In this document: in pieces, positions 1 to 9,722 of the stretch
How positions within the stretch are numbered: position 1 is the first letter of the stretch
Layout of the letters: every line of letters starts with the position of its first letter
From: Pseudomonas sp. Os17
GTDB lineage: Bacteria; Pseudomonadota; Gammaproteobacteria; Pseudomonadales; Pseudomonadaceae
Direction: 5' to 3'
DNA length: 64,000 nucleotides
Assembly: GCF_001547895.1 (NCBI RefSeq)
Contig: NZ_AP014627.1
Coordinates: 1,305,501 to 1,369,500, forward strand
The notes under the pieces: generated by a model
Database searches by the model: none
Seen by the model: the letters and a program-made list of their open reading frames with translations, nothing else
What the model was told of the DNA's origin: nothing
Translations under genes and position numbers: made by a program

Positions 1-17
1 CAGGTGAGGGGAAGGTC

Positions 18-707
18 TTACAGGGTGCCGAAGACTTTCTTGGCCAGGCTGGTGGCCGCGGCCGCCGGGTTCTGGCGAATGGCTTCTTCCTGCTTGCCGA
101 TCATTTCGAACAGGCCATTGAGGGCTTGCTCGGTCACGTAGCTTTCGATGTTGGCGCTCTTGGCATCCAGCACACCCAGGGTCGCGGCCTGGCCGGCGAA
201 GGAGTTGTACTGCTTGGCCAGACCCACCTGGTCGGTGGCTTGCTTGACGATCGGCAGGAACTTGGCGCGGATCTGCTCGCGGCTGCTCTTGTCCAGGTAC
301 TGGGTGGCAGAGTCCTTGCCTCCGGCGAGAATGCCCTTGGCGTCCGCCACGGTCATTTTCTTCACCGCATCCACCAGCAGCGCCTGGGCTTGCGGCACTG
401 CCGCTTCAGCGGCCTTGTTCATGCTGGTTTCCAACTGATCGACCTGGTCACCCATGCCGAACTGTTTCATTTTCTTCGCCACTTTGCCGAGGTTGCCCGG
501 CAGTTCGATGCGCACATCGGGGTTGTTGCTGAAACCGCCAGGGGTCCCCAGCTGTTTCACGGCGATCTGCGCACCTTGGGTCAGGGCGTCCTTGAGGCCG
601 CCGCTGGCGTCACCCTGGGACAGGTCGCTGAGGGACAGGGCCAGAGCACTGGCGGAGATCATCAGGCCAGCGCACAGGCTGGTGAAGCGGAGCGAAGTAC
701 GGAGCAT
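18..707 (-). CDS. DUF4197 family secreted protein
   Basis: About 229 residues with an N-terminal hydrophobic stretch typical of a Sec signal peptide (roughly residues 1–24, ending ...ASALA-LS), so the mature protein is probably periplasmic. The rest is a soluble helical protein that matches my memory of DUF4197, a widespread proteobacterial family of unknown function. An upstream TTG at 725 would add six residues. I prefer the ATG at 707 because AAGGA lies about 8 bases upstream and the hydrophobic segment then begins at once. It lies 24 bp after the YbaY-like lipoprotein gene on the same strand, suggesting co-transcription. No enzymatic motif is visible. Confidence 0.75.
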   Translation of the reverse strand: MLRTSLRFTSLCAGLMISASALALSLSDLSQGDASGGLKDALTQGAQIAVKQLGTPGGFSNNPDVRIELPGNLGKVAKKMKQFGMGDQVDQLETSMNKAAEAAVPQAQALLVDAVKKMTVADAKGILAGGKDSATQYLDKSSREQIRAKFLPIVKQATDQVGLAKQYNSFAGQAATLGVLDAKSANIESYVTEQALNGLFEMIGKQEEAIRQNPAAAATSLAKKVFGTL

Positions 708-731
708 GGCGGCTTCCTTGGACAATGAGAG

Positions 732-1130
732 TTAACGTACAGCGTCGACACGGAGTTTCAGCGGCTGGGGATCCTTGCCGTCCAGATTGACTCCGTTGTG
801 TTCGGTGGTGATGAACATCAGCTTGCCGTCCAGTTCGATCCGCGCACTGACCGCGTAGCGGTGGCCTGGCTTGACCTGGGCCGGGTCGTAGCTGAGGTGG
901 AAGGGCAGCGGCACCTGGCCCTTGATCGGACCGTTCTGCTCGGCCAGGACTTGCGCCGGCGCATCTGCCAGGGACACGTCCTGCAGGCTCACGCTCAGGG
1001 TGGCGGTGGGCGGCAGGGCGATGCGCTGCAGGTAGAAGACTTCACCATCGAGGCTGGCCTTGGCCGCAGGCTGCATGGCTTGGCAGGCGCCGAGCAGCGC
1101 AGTGGCTGCCAGCAGGGTGAGTTTTTTCAT
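732..1130 (-). CDS. YbaY-family lipoprotein
   Basis: A 132-residue protein with a lipoprotein signal peptide: Lys-Lys at the N-terminus, a short hydrophobic core and the lipobox LLGAC with the lipidated Cys at position 16. The mature part, with runs such as ATLSVSLQDVSLADAP and the phrase PFHLSYDP, is the beta-rich domain of the YbaY family, found as a lipoprotein in many Gram-negatives; its function is unknown. The ATG has GGAG about 7 bases upstream. It sits between plsB and the DUF4197 gene, all on the minus strand, and a strong hairpin separates it from plsB. Confidence 0.75.
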   Translation of the reverse strand: MKKLTLLAATALLGACQAMQPAAKASLDGEVFYLQRIALPPTATLSVSLQDVSLADAPAQVLAEQNGPIKGQVPLPFHLSYDPAQVKPGHRYAVSARIELDGKLMFITTEHNGVNLDGKDPQPLKLRVDAVR

Positions 1131-1149
1131 TGCGGATCTCCGTATCGGG

Positions 1150-1172
1150 GGCGCCGCAGATTCTGCGGCGCC
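1150..1172. terminator. Hairpin between plsB and the YbaY-like gene
   Basis: A perfect 10-bp inverted repeat (GGCGCCGCAG / CTGCGGCGCC, 3-nt loop) occupies most of the 51-bp gap after the plsB stop. There is no clear T-tract on the minus strand, so it may be an mRNA-processing or stabilising hairpin rather than a full intrinsic terminator. Confidence 0.4.
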
Positions 1173-1181
1173 GATAAGAAT

Positions 1182-3686
1182 CTAGTCGCTTTGCACCGGT
1201 GCCGCGAGCTGCTCGGCGGCATCTTCGCTGCGGTGCAGGGCGACCTGGCGGATCGACAGGCGAATCTCCGCCGGCAGCACGCGCTTGGCCGCGCCTTCGG
1301 CCAGGTCCCCCAGCAGTGGGTGGTAGCTCAGCTTGCCGGCTTCGTCGCGGCGCAATACGTCCTGGTCCAGCAGGGTCTGGATGAAGTGGCGGAACAGACT
1401 CTTGTCGAAGAACTCCGGGGCATTGAGGCCATGCAGGATCGACAGGCGCTGGGCCATGACCGTGCACAGGTCTTCCAGCTCTTCGGCGCTGATGCTGTTC
1501 TGGCCACTGTTGAGCAGCAGGGAAATGGCCATGTAGAAGCGTTGCAGGGTCTGGGCGATGCTCTTGGACAGCAGCGTCAGCAGGACAAAATGCCGCGAGC
1601 TGGGCGCCGGGCGCAGGTACAGGTCTTTCTCGAAACGCAGCAGGCCCTGTTCGACGAAGGCCTCCAGCCATTGATCCACCACCGCGTCGAGTTCCTCCAG
1701 CGACCAGCGAATGAACAACTCCGCCTGCAGGTAGGGATACAGCGCCCGGGTGTAGCGCAGGATCTGTTCGCGGCTCATGCGTGACGAGCTCTGGAAGAAG
1801 CTCGCCAGCAGGGCCGGCAGGGCGAAGATGTGCAGCACGTTGTTGCGGTAGTAGGTCATCAGGACGGCGTTCTGCTCGTCCAGGTAGAGGATCTTGCCCA
1901 GGGCGTCGCTTTGCTCGGCCAGCAGGTCCATGTCCTTGACGTGCTGGATCAGCGCCCGGCCATCGCCTTCCGGCAAGGTGGTGTGGGGCGAGTAGGGCAC
2001 GCGGCGCAGCAGTGCCAGGTACAGGTCCAGGACCCGGGCCATGGCGCGTTCGTCCAGGGCCAGGCGGCTGGTGGAGAGCAGGGCCAGGGCCACCAGGTTC
2101 ACCGGGTTGATCGCCGCGGCTTCATTGAGGTGCTGGGCCACCCGCTCGCCCAGGCGGTTGGTGGTTTCGTTGAGCCAGGCCGGGCGGTACTGCGGGCCCA
2201 GCTCCTGGGAGCGCCAGTCCGGTTGCTCCTGGTCGAGGAACTCCGCCAGCTTGATCGGTTCGCCGAAGTTCACCGCCACCTGGCCGAAGCGCTGCTTGAG
2301 GGCACCGATGACCTTGAAGATGTCGAAGATCGACTCCTTCTTCTTGCTCGCGCCGCGCAGTTCGCCCAGGTAGGTGCGGCCTTCCAGGACCCGCTCGTAG
2401 CCGATGTACACCGGCACGAAGACGATGGGCATGCGCGACGAGCGCAGGAAGCTGCGCAGGGTGATGGCCAGCATTCCGGTCTTGGGCTGCAGCATGCGCC
2501 CGGTGCGCGAACGCCCGCCTTCGACGAAGTACTCCACCGGGAAGCCCTTGGTGAACAGGGTGTGCAGGTATTCGTTGAACACCGAGGTGTACAGCGGGTT
2601 GCCCTTGAAGGTGCGGCGCATGAAGAAGGCCCCGCCGCGGCGCAGCAGGCTGCCGATCACCGGCATGTTGAGGTTGATCCCGGCGGCGATGTGCGGCGGC
2701 GTCAGGCCGTTGCGAAACAGCAGGTAGGACAGCAGCAGGTAGTCGATATGGCTGCGGTGGCAGGGCACGTAGATCACTTCGTGACCCTGGGCGATCTTCT
2801 GCACGCCTTCCAGATGGTTGACCTTGATCCCGTCGTAGATCTTGTTCCAGAACCAGCTGAGCACCACTTCCAGGAAGCGGATCGCGGTGTAGGTGTAGTC
2901 CGAGGCGATCTCGTTGCCGTAGCGCAGGGCCTGGGCCTTGGCTTTTTCCGGGGAGATCTTCTCGCGCTCGGCCTCGTCGAGGATCGCCTGTTTCACCAGG
3001 GGCTGGTTGAGCAGGCCCTTGACCAGGTTACGTCGGTGGGAAATGTCCGGGCCGATAACCGCGGCCTTGAGGTTGCGAAAGTGCACCCGCAGGATGCGCT
3101 GGGCCATGCGCACGGTGCGTTCGTGGCCCTTGTTGTGTTCGATCAGTTCCCGCAGGTTGATCGGCGCGGAGAACTGCACCCGGGTCTTGCGTCCCAGGAT
3201 CATGATGCTCAGCAGCCGGCGCAGGCGCCCGGTGACTGCCCAGCTGTCGGCGAACAGCAGTTTCCACGGGCTCGATTCACTGTCCGGGGACTGGCCCCAG
3301 AACACGCTGACCGGAATGATCTGCGCGTCTTCGGCGGCGTTCTGGGCCAGGGCGCTGACCAGTCGGGTCAGGGTCGGCGGCGCGCCGCGCTTGTCCTGGC
3401 GGCCGAGCCAGTCGGGCTCCGGGGTCAGGTAGAAGAAGGCCGCAGGCTCCAGCAGATTGCCCACCGACACCGGCAGCACCGGGCGTGGCAGCCCGGCCTT
3501 GGTGCATTCGCTATCGACCACGGCCAGGTCAGTCAGGGACGGGTTTTGCAGGACGTAGAACACCGGCCGGCTGCGGTCGAGGTCGAGGGTGAAGGACGAC
3601 TGGTTGATGGTTTCCGAGCGCACCCAGAGGTACAGCAGGCGGCGCAAGGTGCCAAACACGAGACGGCGGATCGGGGAGCGGGTCAT
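1182..3686 (-). CDS. plsB: Glycerol-3-phosphate 1-O-acyltransferase PlsB
   Basis: An 834-residue membrane-associated enzyme that transfers an acyl group from acyl-ACP or acyl-CoA to the sn-1 position of glycerol-3-phosphate, the first step of phospholipid synthesis at the inner membrane. The acyltransferase HX4D motif is visible (His310 to Asp315 in [10 protein letters not shown]), as is the substrate-binding EGGRSR block at about 389–394. The length matches the long PlsB family (about 800–830 aa) rather than the short PlsC/PlsY types. ATG at 3686. The upstream region is shared with the divergent cold-shock gene. Later steps of the pathway appear elsewhere in the window (cdsA). Confidence 0.96.
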   Translation of the reverse strand: MTRSPIRRLVFGTLRRLLYLWVRSETINQSSFTLDLDRSRPVFYVLQNPSLTDLAVVDSECTKAGLPRPVLPVSVGNLLEPAAFFYLTPEPDWLGRQDKRGAPPTLTRLVSALAQNAAEDAQIIPVSVFWGQSPDSESSPWKLLFADSWAVTGRLRRLLSIMILGRKTRVQFSAPINLRELIEHNKGHERTVRMAQRILRVHFRNLKAAVIGPDISHRRNLVKGLLNQPLVKQAILDEAEREKISPEKAKAQALRYGNEIASDYTYTAIRFLEVVLSWFWNKIYDGIKVNHLEGVQKIAQGHEVIYVPCHRSHIDYLLLSYLLFRNGLTPPHIAAGINLNMPVIGSLLRRGGAFFMRRTFKGNPLYTSVFNEYLHTLFTKGFPVEYFVEGGRSRTGRMLQPKTGMLAITLRSFLRSSRMPIVFVPVYIGYERVLEGRTYLGELRGASKKKESIFDIFKVIGALKQRFGQVAVNFGEPIKLAEFLDQEQPDWRSQELGPQYRPAWLNETTNRLGERVAQHLNEAAAINPVNLVALALLSTSRLALDERAMARVLDLYLALLRRVPYSPHTTLPEGDGRALIQHVKDMDLLAEQSDALGKILYLDEQNAVLMTYYRNNVLHIFALPALLASFFQSSSRMSREQILRYTRALYPYLQAELFIRWSLEELDAVVDQWLEAFVEQGLLRFEKDLYLRPAPSSRHFVLLTLLSKSIAQTLQRFYMAISLLLNSGQNSISAEELEDLCTVMAQRLSILHGLNAPEFFDKSLFRHFIQTLLDQDVLRRDEAGKLSYHPLLGDLAEGAAKRVLPAEIRLSIRQVALHRSEDAAEQLAAPVQSD

Positions 3687-3800
3687 ACGGCTTCTGCGTG
3701 AGTGAATATGTGGATGAACACAAAACCGAGCAACTGCTCGGGGCCGGTAGTGTGCCGGATTCGCCGAAAATCGGCAAAAAAGCGCCGAAACAAGATTGAG

Positions 3801-3828
3801 TTGAGAGTTTTTACGCCTGTCATATACT
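3801..3828 (+). promoter_or_regulatory. Sigma-70-type promoter for the cold-shock gene
   Basis: TTGAGA (3801–3806), a 16-bp spacer and TATACT (3823–3828). Transcription would start near 3835, giving a 5' leader of about 110 nt before the ATG at 3946. Long leaders are typical of cold-shock mRNAs. Confidence 0.6.
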
Positions 3829-3945
3829 CGGCCGACTCTCTCGCGGCCGTGTTGCCTCCTGTCATAGAGACACAGGTCTGGGGAAAGTTCTCAAGGTTTG
3901 GTTGCAGTGCGCCAATCCAATAATAAAAAAATGAGGTATGGATTC

Positions 3946-4155
3946 ATGACTACTCGTGAGACCGGCAACGTGAAGTGGTTCAACGACGCCAAGGGCTACG
4001 GCTTTATCCAGCGTGAAGGTGGGGCGGACGTGTTTGTCCACTATCGAGCGATCCGTGGCGAAGGCCACCGCTCCCTGACCGAAGGCCAGCAGGTGGAGTA
4101 CGCCGTGGTCGAAGGCCAGAAAGGTCTGCAAGCCGAAGACGTCGTCGGCCTGTAA
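3946..4155 (+). CDS. CspA-family cold-shock protein
   Basis: A 69-residue single cold-shock domain. Both nucleic-acid-binding motifs are visible: RNP1 KGYGFI (16–21) and RNP2 VFVHY (29–33), with the aromatic NVKWFND strand before them. Such proteins bind single-stranded RNA or DNA and act as RNA chaperones in the cytoplasm. An upstream in-frame codon at 3898 exists, but the start is set at ATG 3946: an AGGT element precedes it and [12 protein letters not shown] is the normal N-terminus of the family. It is monocistronic, with a REPIN directly downstream. The paralogue cannot be named from sequence alone. Confidence 0.93.
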   Translation: MTTRETGNVKWFNDAKGYGFIQREGGADVFVHYRAIRGEGHRSLTEGQQVEYAVVEGQKGLQAEDVVGL

Positions 4156-4162
4156 CCAACCC

Positions 4163-4244
4163 GGTAGGAGCTGGCTTGCCAGCGAACAGGGGCACTGGCG
4201 ATGCAAGCTTTGGCGGCGCCTTCGCCGGCAAGCCGGCTCCTACG
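4163..4244. repeat. REPIN (two inverted REP units)
   Basis: GTAGGAGCTGGCTTGCCAGCGAA (4163–4185) faces the inverted copy TTCGCCGGCAAGCCGGCTCCTAC (4221–4243). This is the common Pseudomonas REP type GTAGGAGCCGGCTTGCCGGCGAA. It lies between the ends of two converging genes and can fold into a long hairpin. Confidence 0.85.
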
Positions 4245-4254
4245 GGTTCAATGT

Positions 4255-4632
4255 TCAGGCGGTGCGCCAGGTAATCTCTTCTTCACCGTCGGCGCTGATG
4301 CGAATCCAGCGATCGGCCGACTCTTCACCTTCTTCCTCGACCCAGCTGCCCGGTGCGCAGCGCACTTCCACGTTCAAGGCGGCAAAGGCGGCGCGGGCGC
4401 AGGCGATGTCGTCATCCCATGGGGTCTGGTCGCTTTCCAGGTACAGGCTGTTCCACTTGCCCACCGCTTTGGGCAGCCAGGTCACTGGCACGTTGCCTGC
4501 GCTGCATTTGTAGGTCTGGCCTTTCTGCACCCAGTCGCTGCAAGGGCCGAGCACGGCACCGAGCCAGGCGGCGATGGCCTTGTAGTCGACGTCGGCGTCT
4601 TTCAGGTAAATCTCGATATCGGGCTGGCGCAT
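4255..4632 (-). CDS. Conserved hypothetical protein, small and acidic
   Basis: About 125 residues, acidic, with no signal peptide or membrane segment and four Cys residues, two in the phrase TYKCSAGN and GPCSDW. I do not recognise a characterised family; proteins of this look occur as conserved hypotheticals in Pseudomonas. An in-frame ATG at 4644 is possible, but GAGGA lies 5–8 bases before the ATG at 4632, so that start is chosen. Codon use looks like the neighbours. It follows rlmA on the same strand across an 87-bp gap that contains nothing I can identify. Confidence 0.6.
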   Translation of the reverse strand: MRQPDIEIYLKDADVDYKAIAAWLGAVLGPCSDWVQKGQTYKCSAGNVPVTWLPKAVGKWNSLYLESDQTPWDDDIACARAAFAALNVEVRCAPGSWVEEEGEESADRWIRISADGEEEITWRTA

Positions 4633-4719
4633 GGATGTCCTCATTGCCGGTCTGAAAAATCCATTCGCGGATTTCTTCGACCCCGGGCCGCTGCCCGAAG
4701 TCGTGGGTTCTAGTGGGGT

Positions 4720-5529
4720 TTATTGCAGCACGAAGTAATCGTAGCGCATCGACACGCTGACCTCGAAAGGCTCGGCCTGCTCGATCACCGCGGCCCGGCG
4801 TTCGGCGCTGGCGCGCCAGCCGTGAGGGGTCATGGCCAGCAGGTTGGCGCGATCTTCCGGGCGTTCCAGGCACAGCTTGAACGCCAGGGTTTCGCTGTGG
4901 GCCAGGGCCATGCCTTCAGGTACCAGGGCCAGGTGCTTGTCGTCGGTGTACTCGCGCACCTCGTCGTACAGGCGCTCGCGCAGCTCCATCAGGTGACCGC
5001 TGGTGGGGCCGACTTTCATCAGCCCGCCGCCGGGGCTCAGCAGACGCTTGGCTTCCTGCCAGTCGAGGGGGCTGAAGACGCTGGCGAGGAACTGGCAGCT
5101 GGCATCGGCCAACGGAATGCGCGCCATGCTGGCGACCATCCAGGTCAGTTGCGGCGCGCGGCGGCAGGCGCGTTTCACCGCTTCCCGGGAAATATCCAGG
5201 GCATACCCGTCGGCGCCAGGCAAGGCCTCGGCCAGTTGCGCGGTGTAGTAGCCCTCGCCACAGCCGATGTCGACCCAGCGCTGGGGTGCGCGTTCCGCCG
5301 CCAGTTCTGCCAGGCGCCGGGCCACCGGGGCGTAGTGCCCGGCGTTGAGGAAGTCGCGGCGGGCCTCGACCATGGCCTGGTTGTCACCCGGGTCACGGCT
5401 GTTCTTGTGCTGCACCGGCAGCAGGTTCAGGTAGCCCTGGCGGGCCCGGTCGAAGCGATGCCCGGCCGGGCAGGCCACGCCGTTGTCCACGGCATTCAGC
5501 GGGGCGCTGCAAAGAGGACAGGCGAGCAT
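4720..5529 (-). CDS. rlmA: 23S rRNA (guanine-N1)-methyltransferase RlmA-like
   Basis: A 269-residue SAM-dependent methyltransferase. The N-terminus carries a small zinc-binding module (Cys4, Cys7, Cys20, His24) as in RlmA, the enzyme that methylates N1 of G745 in 23S rRNA. The SAM-binding glycine motif VDIGCGEGY is at about 86–94. MxGxxH-type substrate features cannot be judged by eye. The start codon overlaps the last base of the dapE stop (TGATG), implying translational coupling. RlmAI and RlmAII differ in target base; membership of the G745 type is inferred from overall similarity and the Gram-negative host. Confidence 0.85.
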   Translation of the reverse strand: MLACPLCSAPLNAVDNGVACPAGHRFDRARQGYLNLLPVQHKNSRDPGDNQAMVEARRDFLNAGHYAPVARRLAELAAERAPQRWVDIGCGEGYYTAQLAEALPGADGYALDISREAVKRACRRAPQLTWMVASMARIPLADASCQFLASVFSPLDWQEAKRLLSPGGGLMKVGPTSGHLMELRERLYDEVREYTDDKHLALVPEGMALAHSETLAFKLCLERPEDRANLLAMTPHGWRASAERRAAVIEQAEPFEVSVSMRYDYFVLQ

Positions 5530-6680
5530 CAGGCAAGCAACTTGACGAGAGTCTGGTAGTAGATCTCGGTCAGCACATCCAGGTCGCTGGCCAGGATCCG
5601 CTCGTTGACCTGGTGGATCGTGGCGTTGACCGGGCCCAGTTCCACCACTTGGGTGCCCAGGGTGGCGATGAAACGACCGTCGGACGTACCACCGCTGGTG
5701 GACGCCTTGGTCTCGCGGCCGGTGACCTGCTTGATGCTGGCCGAAACCGCGTCCAGCAGGGCGCCGGGTTCGGTGAGGAATGGCAGGCCGGACAGGGCCC
5801 AGTCCACGTGCCAGTCCAGGCCGTGCTTGTCGAGGATCGCCGCGACCCGCTGCTGCAGGCCTTCCACGGTGGATTCGGTGGAGAAGCGGAAGTTGAACAC
5901 CGCCACCAGATCACCGGGGATCACGTTGGTGGCGCCGGTGCCGGAATTAAGGTTGGAGATCTGGAAGCTGGTGGGCGGGAAGAAGGCATTGCCGTCGTCC
6001 CAATGCTCGGCCGCCAGTTCCGCCAGGGCCGCTGCCGCCAGGTGGATCGGGTTCTTGGCCAGGTGCGGGTAGGCCACGTGGCCCTGTACCCCGCGGACCG
6101 TGAGCTTGGCGCCGAGGGAGCCGCGACGGCCGTTCTTGACCACGTCGCCCACCAGGCTGGTGCTCGAAGGCTCGCCGACGATGCACCAGTCCAGGCGCTC
6201 CTTGCGTGCTGCCAGGCGTTCCACCACCGCCTTGGTGCCGTGGTGCGCCGGGCCTTCTTCGTCGCTGGTGATGAGGAAGGCCACCGAGCCCTTGTGGTCC
6301 GGGTAGTCGGCGACAAAGCGCTCGGCGGCCACCAGCATGGCGGCCAGACTGCCTTTCATGTCCGCCGCGCCACGGCCGCAAAGCATGCCGTGTTCATCGA
6401 TCAGGGCTTCGAACGGATCGTTCTGCCAGGCCTGGACCGGACCGGTGGGCACCACGTCGGTGTGCCCGGCGAAGCACAGCACCGGGCCGTCATGCCGGCC
6501 ATGGGTGGCCCAGAAATTGTCCACGTCCTCGATGCGCATCGGTTCCAGCTTGAAGCCGGCATCGCCCAGGCGCTGCATCATCAGCTTCTGGCAGTCGGCG
6601 TCGACCGGCGTCACCGAGGGGCGGCGGATCAGATCACAGGCAAGTTGCAGGGTCGGCGAAAGCTCGGCGTGGGCCGTCAT
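5529..6680 (-). CDS. dapE: Succinyl-diaminopimelate desuccinylase DapE
   Basis: A 383-residue M20-type metallohydrolase that removes succinate from N-succinyl-LL-2,6-diaminopimelate in the lysine/peptidoglycan precursor pathway. Metal and catalytic residues are visible: His73 and Asp75 in [10 protein letters not shown], Asp107 in GAADMKG, and the catalytic Glu pair 141–142 in SDEEGPA. The length fits the family (about 375–385). ATG at 6680 has GGAG upstream. It works with dapD (12345–13379) and dapC (15732–16931) in this window, although the three are not in one operon. Confidence 0.96.
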   Translation of the reverse strand: MTAHAELSPTLQLACDLIRRPSVTPVDADCQKLMMQRLGDAGFKLEPMRIEDVDNFWATHGRHDGPVLCFAGHTDVVPTGPVQAWQNDPFEALIDEHGMLCGRGAADMKGSLAAMLVAAERFVADYPDHKGSVAFLITSDEEGPAHHGTKAVVERLAARKERLDWCIVGEPSSTSLVGDVVKNGRRGSLGAKLTVRGVQGHVAYPHLAKNPIHLAAAALAELAAEHWDDGNAFFPPTSFQISNLNSGTGATNVIPGDLVAVFNFRFSTESTVEGLQQRVAAILDKHGLDWHVDWALSGLPFLTEPGALLDAVSASIKQVTGRETKASTSGGTSDGRFIATLGTQVVELGPVNATIHQVNERILASDLDVLTEIYYQTLVKLLA

Positions 6681-6725
6681 GGGTAACTCCGGTGCAAGGC
6701 AAGATCAGGCGCGGCTCTTTTCTTG

Positions 6726-6826
6726 TTGTAGCAGCGAGCAAGCTCGCGATGGACTCAAGAGCGGCGCAGAGCCTCAGGTGCTTGCGTCATTCTTGACATC
6801 TATCGCGAGCAGGCTCGCTCCTACAG
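6726..6826. repeat. REPIN of the TCGCGAGC type
   Basis: TTGTAGCAGCGAGCAAGCTCGCGA (from 6726) and the inverted TATCGCGAGCAGGCTCGCTC followed by CTACAG (6801–6826). The core (GCGAGCAGGCTCGC) differs from the GCCGGC-core units elsewhere in the window, so at least two REP families are present. Confidence 0.8.
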
Positions 6827-6872
6827 GGAGAGCTGCGGGCTAGGCGCGCAAAATGGCGGATATCTTAAAGCA

Positions 6873-6904
6873 AAACGGCGGCCTGAGGCCGCCGTTTAGT
6901 GCTT
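6873..6904. terminator. Intrinsic terminator after ndvB
   Basis: AAAACGGCGGCCTGAGGCCGCCGTTT: a GC-rich 7–8 bp stem with an A-tract on one side and a T-tract on the other, just after the ndvB stop on the minus strand. Confidence 0.75.
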
Positions 6905-6913
6905 TGCATCGAT

Positions 6914-9505
6914 TTAGGCGGCTGGAGCCGGCTCGGGGTGTTCCGCAGGTTTTGGCAGCGACGAAAGGAAGGCCATGACCAGTGCCGCCACATAAGGCAG
7001 CGACTGCACCAGGAGCATGGTCACCCAGAAGCGCATGTCGTTGCTCGGCAGGCCCTGCACCAGGAAGATCCCCAGCGCCGCGCCCCACAACAGCAGCATG
7101 ATGAACAACTCTTCCCGGGCTTCGGAGATCGCCACCCAGAAGCCGTGGTTATCGGCGTTCTTCGGGGTGCGGAAGAACGGGATGCTGCTGGTGAAGAAGC
7201 CGTACAGCACCGCCTTGGCGATGGTGTGGGACAAGGCCAGGCCCGCCAGGGCCGCACAGAACGCGTCCTTGAGGTTGACCCCCACCGCCCTGCGGTAGAG
7301 GAAGATGATCTTGCCGACCTTGAACACGAACAGCGCCAGCGGCGGGATCGCGAAGATCAGCAGCGGCGGGTCGACCCGTTGCGGCACGATGATCATCGCC
7401 GCCGACCACAGCAGGGCGCCGACGGTGAAGAAGATGTTCATGCCATCCGCCACCCACGGCAGCCAGCCCGCGAGGAAGTGGTAGCGCTGGCCGCGGGTCA
7501 GCTCGGTGTCCTTGCCGCGCAGCAGGCTGGCGGTGTGGCGCTTGATGATCTGGATCGCGCCATAGGCCCAGCGGAAGCGCTGCTTCTTGAAGTCGATAAA
7601 GGTATCGGGCATCAGGCCCTTGCCGTAGCTTTCGTGGTGGTACGCCGCCGACAGGCCCTTCTCGAACACCCGCAGGCCCAGCTCGGCGTCTTCGCAGATG
7701 CACCAGTCGGCCCAGCCCAGCTCTTCCAGCACTGTGCGCCGGGTCATGGTCATGGTGCCGTGCTGGATGATCGCGTCACGGTCGTTGCGGGTGACCATGC
7801 CGATATGGAAGAAGCCCTTGTACTCCGCGTAGCAGAGCTTCTTGAAGGTGCTTTCGTTCTGGTCGCGGTAGTCCTGGGGCGACTGCACGATGGCGATCTT
7901 CGGATCGGCGAAGTGCGGCACCATGTGTTTGAGCCAGTTGCGGTCGACGCAGTAGTCGGAGTCGATCACCGCGATCACTTCGGCATCCTTGGCGGTGTGC
8001 GGCAGCAGGTAGTTCAGCGCACCGCCCTTGAAACCGGCCAATGGCGCGACGTGGAAGAACTTGAAGCGCGGGCCCAGGGTCTCGCAATAGGCCTGCACCG
8101 GCTCCCAGACCGCCGGGTCCTTGGTGTTGTTGTCGATGATCAGGACTTCGAAGTCCGGGTAATCGAGGTTGGCCAGGGCATTGAGGGTCTGTTTGACCAT
8201 CTCCGGCGGCTCGTTGTAGCACGGCACGTGGATCGAGACTTTCGGCCGGTAGCTGGAGTCGCCTTCCACCGGCAGGAACTCGCGCCGGCGCTTGTGGATC
8301 CACACCGCCTCGGCCAGCTCATGGGCCTCGGTGAGCAGCACGATGAACACCCCCAGCGCACCGAGCGCGAGGAGAAAGCCCACGGTCAGGCTGAACCAGG
8401 TGCTGTATTGCTGGCTGTAGTCGTAGCCGATCCACACCAGCACCGAACCGCAGAGGAAGGCGATGAAGGTCAGGAAGGTGCGGCCACGCTGGCGCAGGGC
8501 CGAGCCGTCGATCATCAGCAGGGTCAGCGACAGCAGCGCCAGCACCACCGAGCCGATGGCCAGCACCCGCCATTGCGGGATCGCCACTACCGGGCCTTCG
8601 AAGTTGAATTTCTGCTGGCGCGCGGCGTTGAACACGCCCCAGTAGGCGCCCACCGAACCTTCGTCGCTGGCCTTCCACGGCTGGTCGAAGGCTTCGATGA
8701 CGAAGTAGTTGTAGCCCTGGCGGTTGAGCTTGTTGACCAGGGTGCGCAGGTAGATCGCCTGGTCCGCCGGACTGGCGTCGGCGCCACCGCGCATGCGGCC
8801 GTTGCTCGGCCAGCCCACTTCGGACAGCAGCAGCGGCTTTTTCGGGAACATCTTCTTCAGGTCGCGGGCGCGATCGAGGACGAACTGCTGGGCCTTGTCC
8901 ACCGGGATGAACTCCCAGTACGGCAGGATGTGCGCGGCGATCAGGTCGACGTGCTTGGCCAGCTCCGGGTGTTCCTCCCAGACGTGCCACTGTTCCGAGG
9001 TGGTCACCGGGACTTTCACCGCAGCGCGGACCCGGTCGAGAATCACCGACAACTGGTCGGCGGTGATTTCCTTGCGGAAGATCGCTTCGTTGCCCACCAC
9101 TACCCGCACCACGCTACGCGAGCTGTTGGCCAGTTCGATGGCGCGCATGATTTCCCGCTCGTTGCGCTCCAGGTCCGGGCTGATCCAGATGCCCAGGGTC
9201 ACGCGCAGGCCGAACTCTTCGGCCAGCTTGGGAATATCCTGCAGGCTGCCATCCACCGAATAGGTACGGATGTTGTCCGTCAGCTTGCTCATGATCTCCA
9301 GGTCGCGACGCATTTCATCGTCGGACGGGTACTGGTCCTTCTGCGGGAACTGGCCCTGCTGGAAAGGCGAGTAGGAAAAACCGGAGATCTGTTCCGGCCA
9401 GTCGGGGGCCGAGACCGGGCGATTGATCAGCGCCCAGAAGCCGGTGAACAGCGCGGCAATGGCCAGCACTATCACCAGGTTGAGTCCAAATTTACGCGAT
9501 GACAT
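6914..9505 (-). CDS. ndvB: NdvB-like beta-glucosyltransferase, GH17–GT2 fusion
   Basis: A membrane protein of 863 residues. After an N-terminal membrane segment (about 7–28) comes a GH17-like domain with the putative acid/base Glu140 (VVGNEA) and nucleophile Glu229 (LSEVGWPSN). Two or three membrane helices (about 311–395) precede a processive GT2 domain with DSD (515–517), the CEDAELG acid pair and the QRFRW motif (642–646). Several C-terminal helices follow. The architecture matches P. aeruginosa NdvB, which makes periplasmic cyclic beta-1,3-glucans linked to biofilm-specific tolerance. A TTG at 9559 would extend the N-terminus, but ATG 9505 puts the membrane anchor at the start. It is monocistronic. 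Confidence 0.85.
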   Translation of the reverse strand: MSSRKFGLNLVIVLAIAALFTGFWALINRPVSAPDWPEQISGFSYSPFQQGQFPQKDQYPSDDEMRRDLEIMSKLTDNIRTYSVDGSLQDIPKLAEEFGLRVTLGIWISPDLERNEREIMRAIELANSSRSVVRVVVGNEAIFRKEITADQLSVILDRVRAAVKVPVTTSEQWHVWEEHPELAKHVDLIAAHILPYWEFIPVDKAQQFVLDRARDLKKMFPKKPLLLSEVGWPSNGRMRGGADASPADQAIYLRTLVNKLNRQGYNYFVIEAFDQPWKASDEGSVGAYWGVFNAARQQKFNFEGPVVAIPQWRVLAIGSVVLALLSLTLLMIDGSALRQRGRTFLTFIAFLCGSVLVWIGYDYSQQYSTWFSLTVGFLLALGALGVFIVLLTEAHELAEAVWIHKRRREFLPVEGDSSYRPKVSIHVPCYNEPPEMVKQTLNALANLDYPDFEVLIIDNNTKDPAVWEPVQAYCETLGPRFKFFHVAPLAGFKGGALNYLLPHTAKDAEVIAVIDSDYCVDRNWLKHMVPHFADPKIAIVQSPQDYRDQNESTFKKLCYAEYKGFFHIGMVTRNDRDAIIQHGTMTMTRRTVLEELGWADWCICEDAELGLRVFEKGLSAAYHHESYGKGLMPDTFIDFKKQRFRWAYGAIQIIKRHTASLLRGKDTELTRGQRYHFLAGWLPWVADGMNIFFTVGALLWSAAMIIVPQRVDPPLLIFAIPPLALFVFKVGKIIFLYRRAVGVNLKDAFCAALAGLALSHTIAKAVLYGFFTSSIPFFRTPKNADNHGFWVAISEAREELFIMLLLWGAALGIFLVQGLPSNDMRFWVTMLLVQSLPYVAALVMAFLSSLPKPAEHPEPAPAA

Positions 9506-9722
9506 AGCTATTTCGGGTTCCAAAGGGTGTGGAACGAGGGAAGGGTTGGCAGGCGCCAAACGGCGGGCATCCTACACCGGCCCTCAACTGAGCGTACAGC
9601 GCACAGAGGAAAGCCAGACCTTGGGCACTGTAATTGCGTTTAAGTTCTTTACTTGTAGCTGGCGGCTTAAAACTTGTCGCTTCCCAGCCCTATAATGCGC
9701 GCCGGTTTTTTAGGTGATGGTC

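Noticed and set aside
4646..4719. Functional RNA in the rlmA downstream gap
   Set aside because: Some GC-rich complementarity exists, but no promoter, terminator or conserved fold could be supported.
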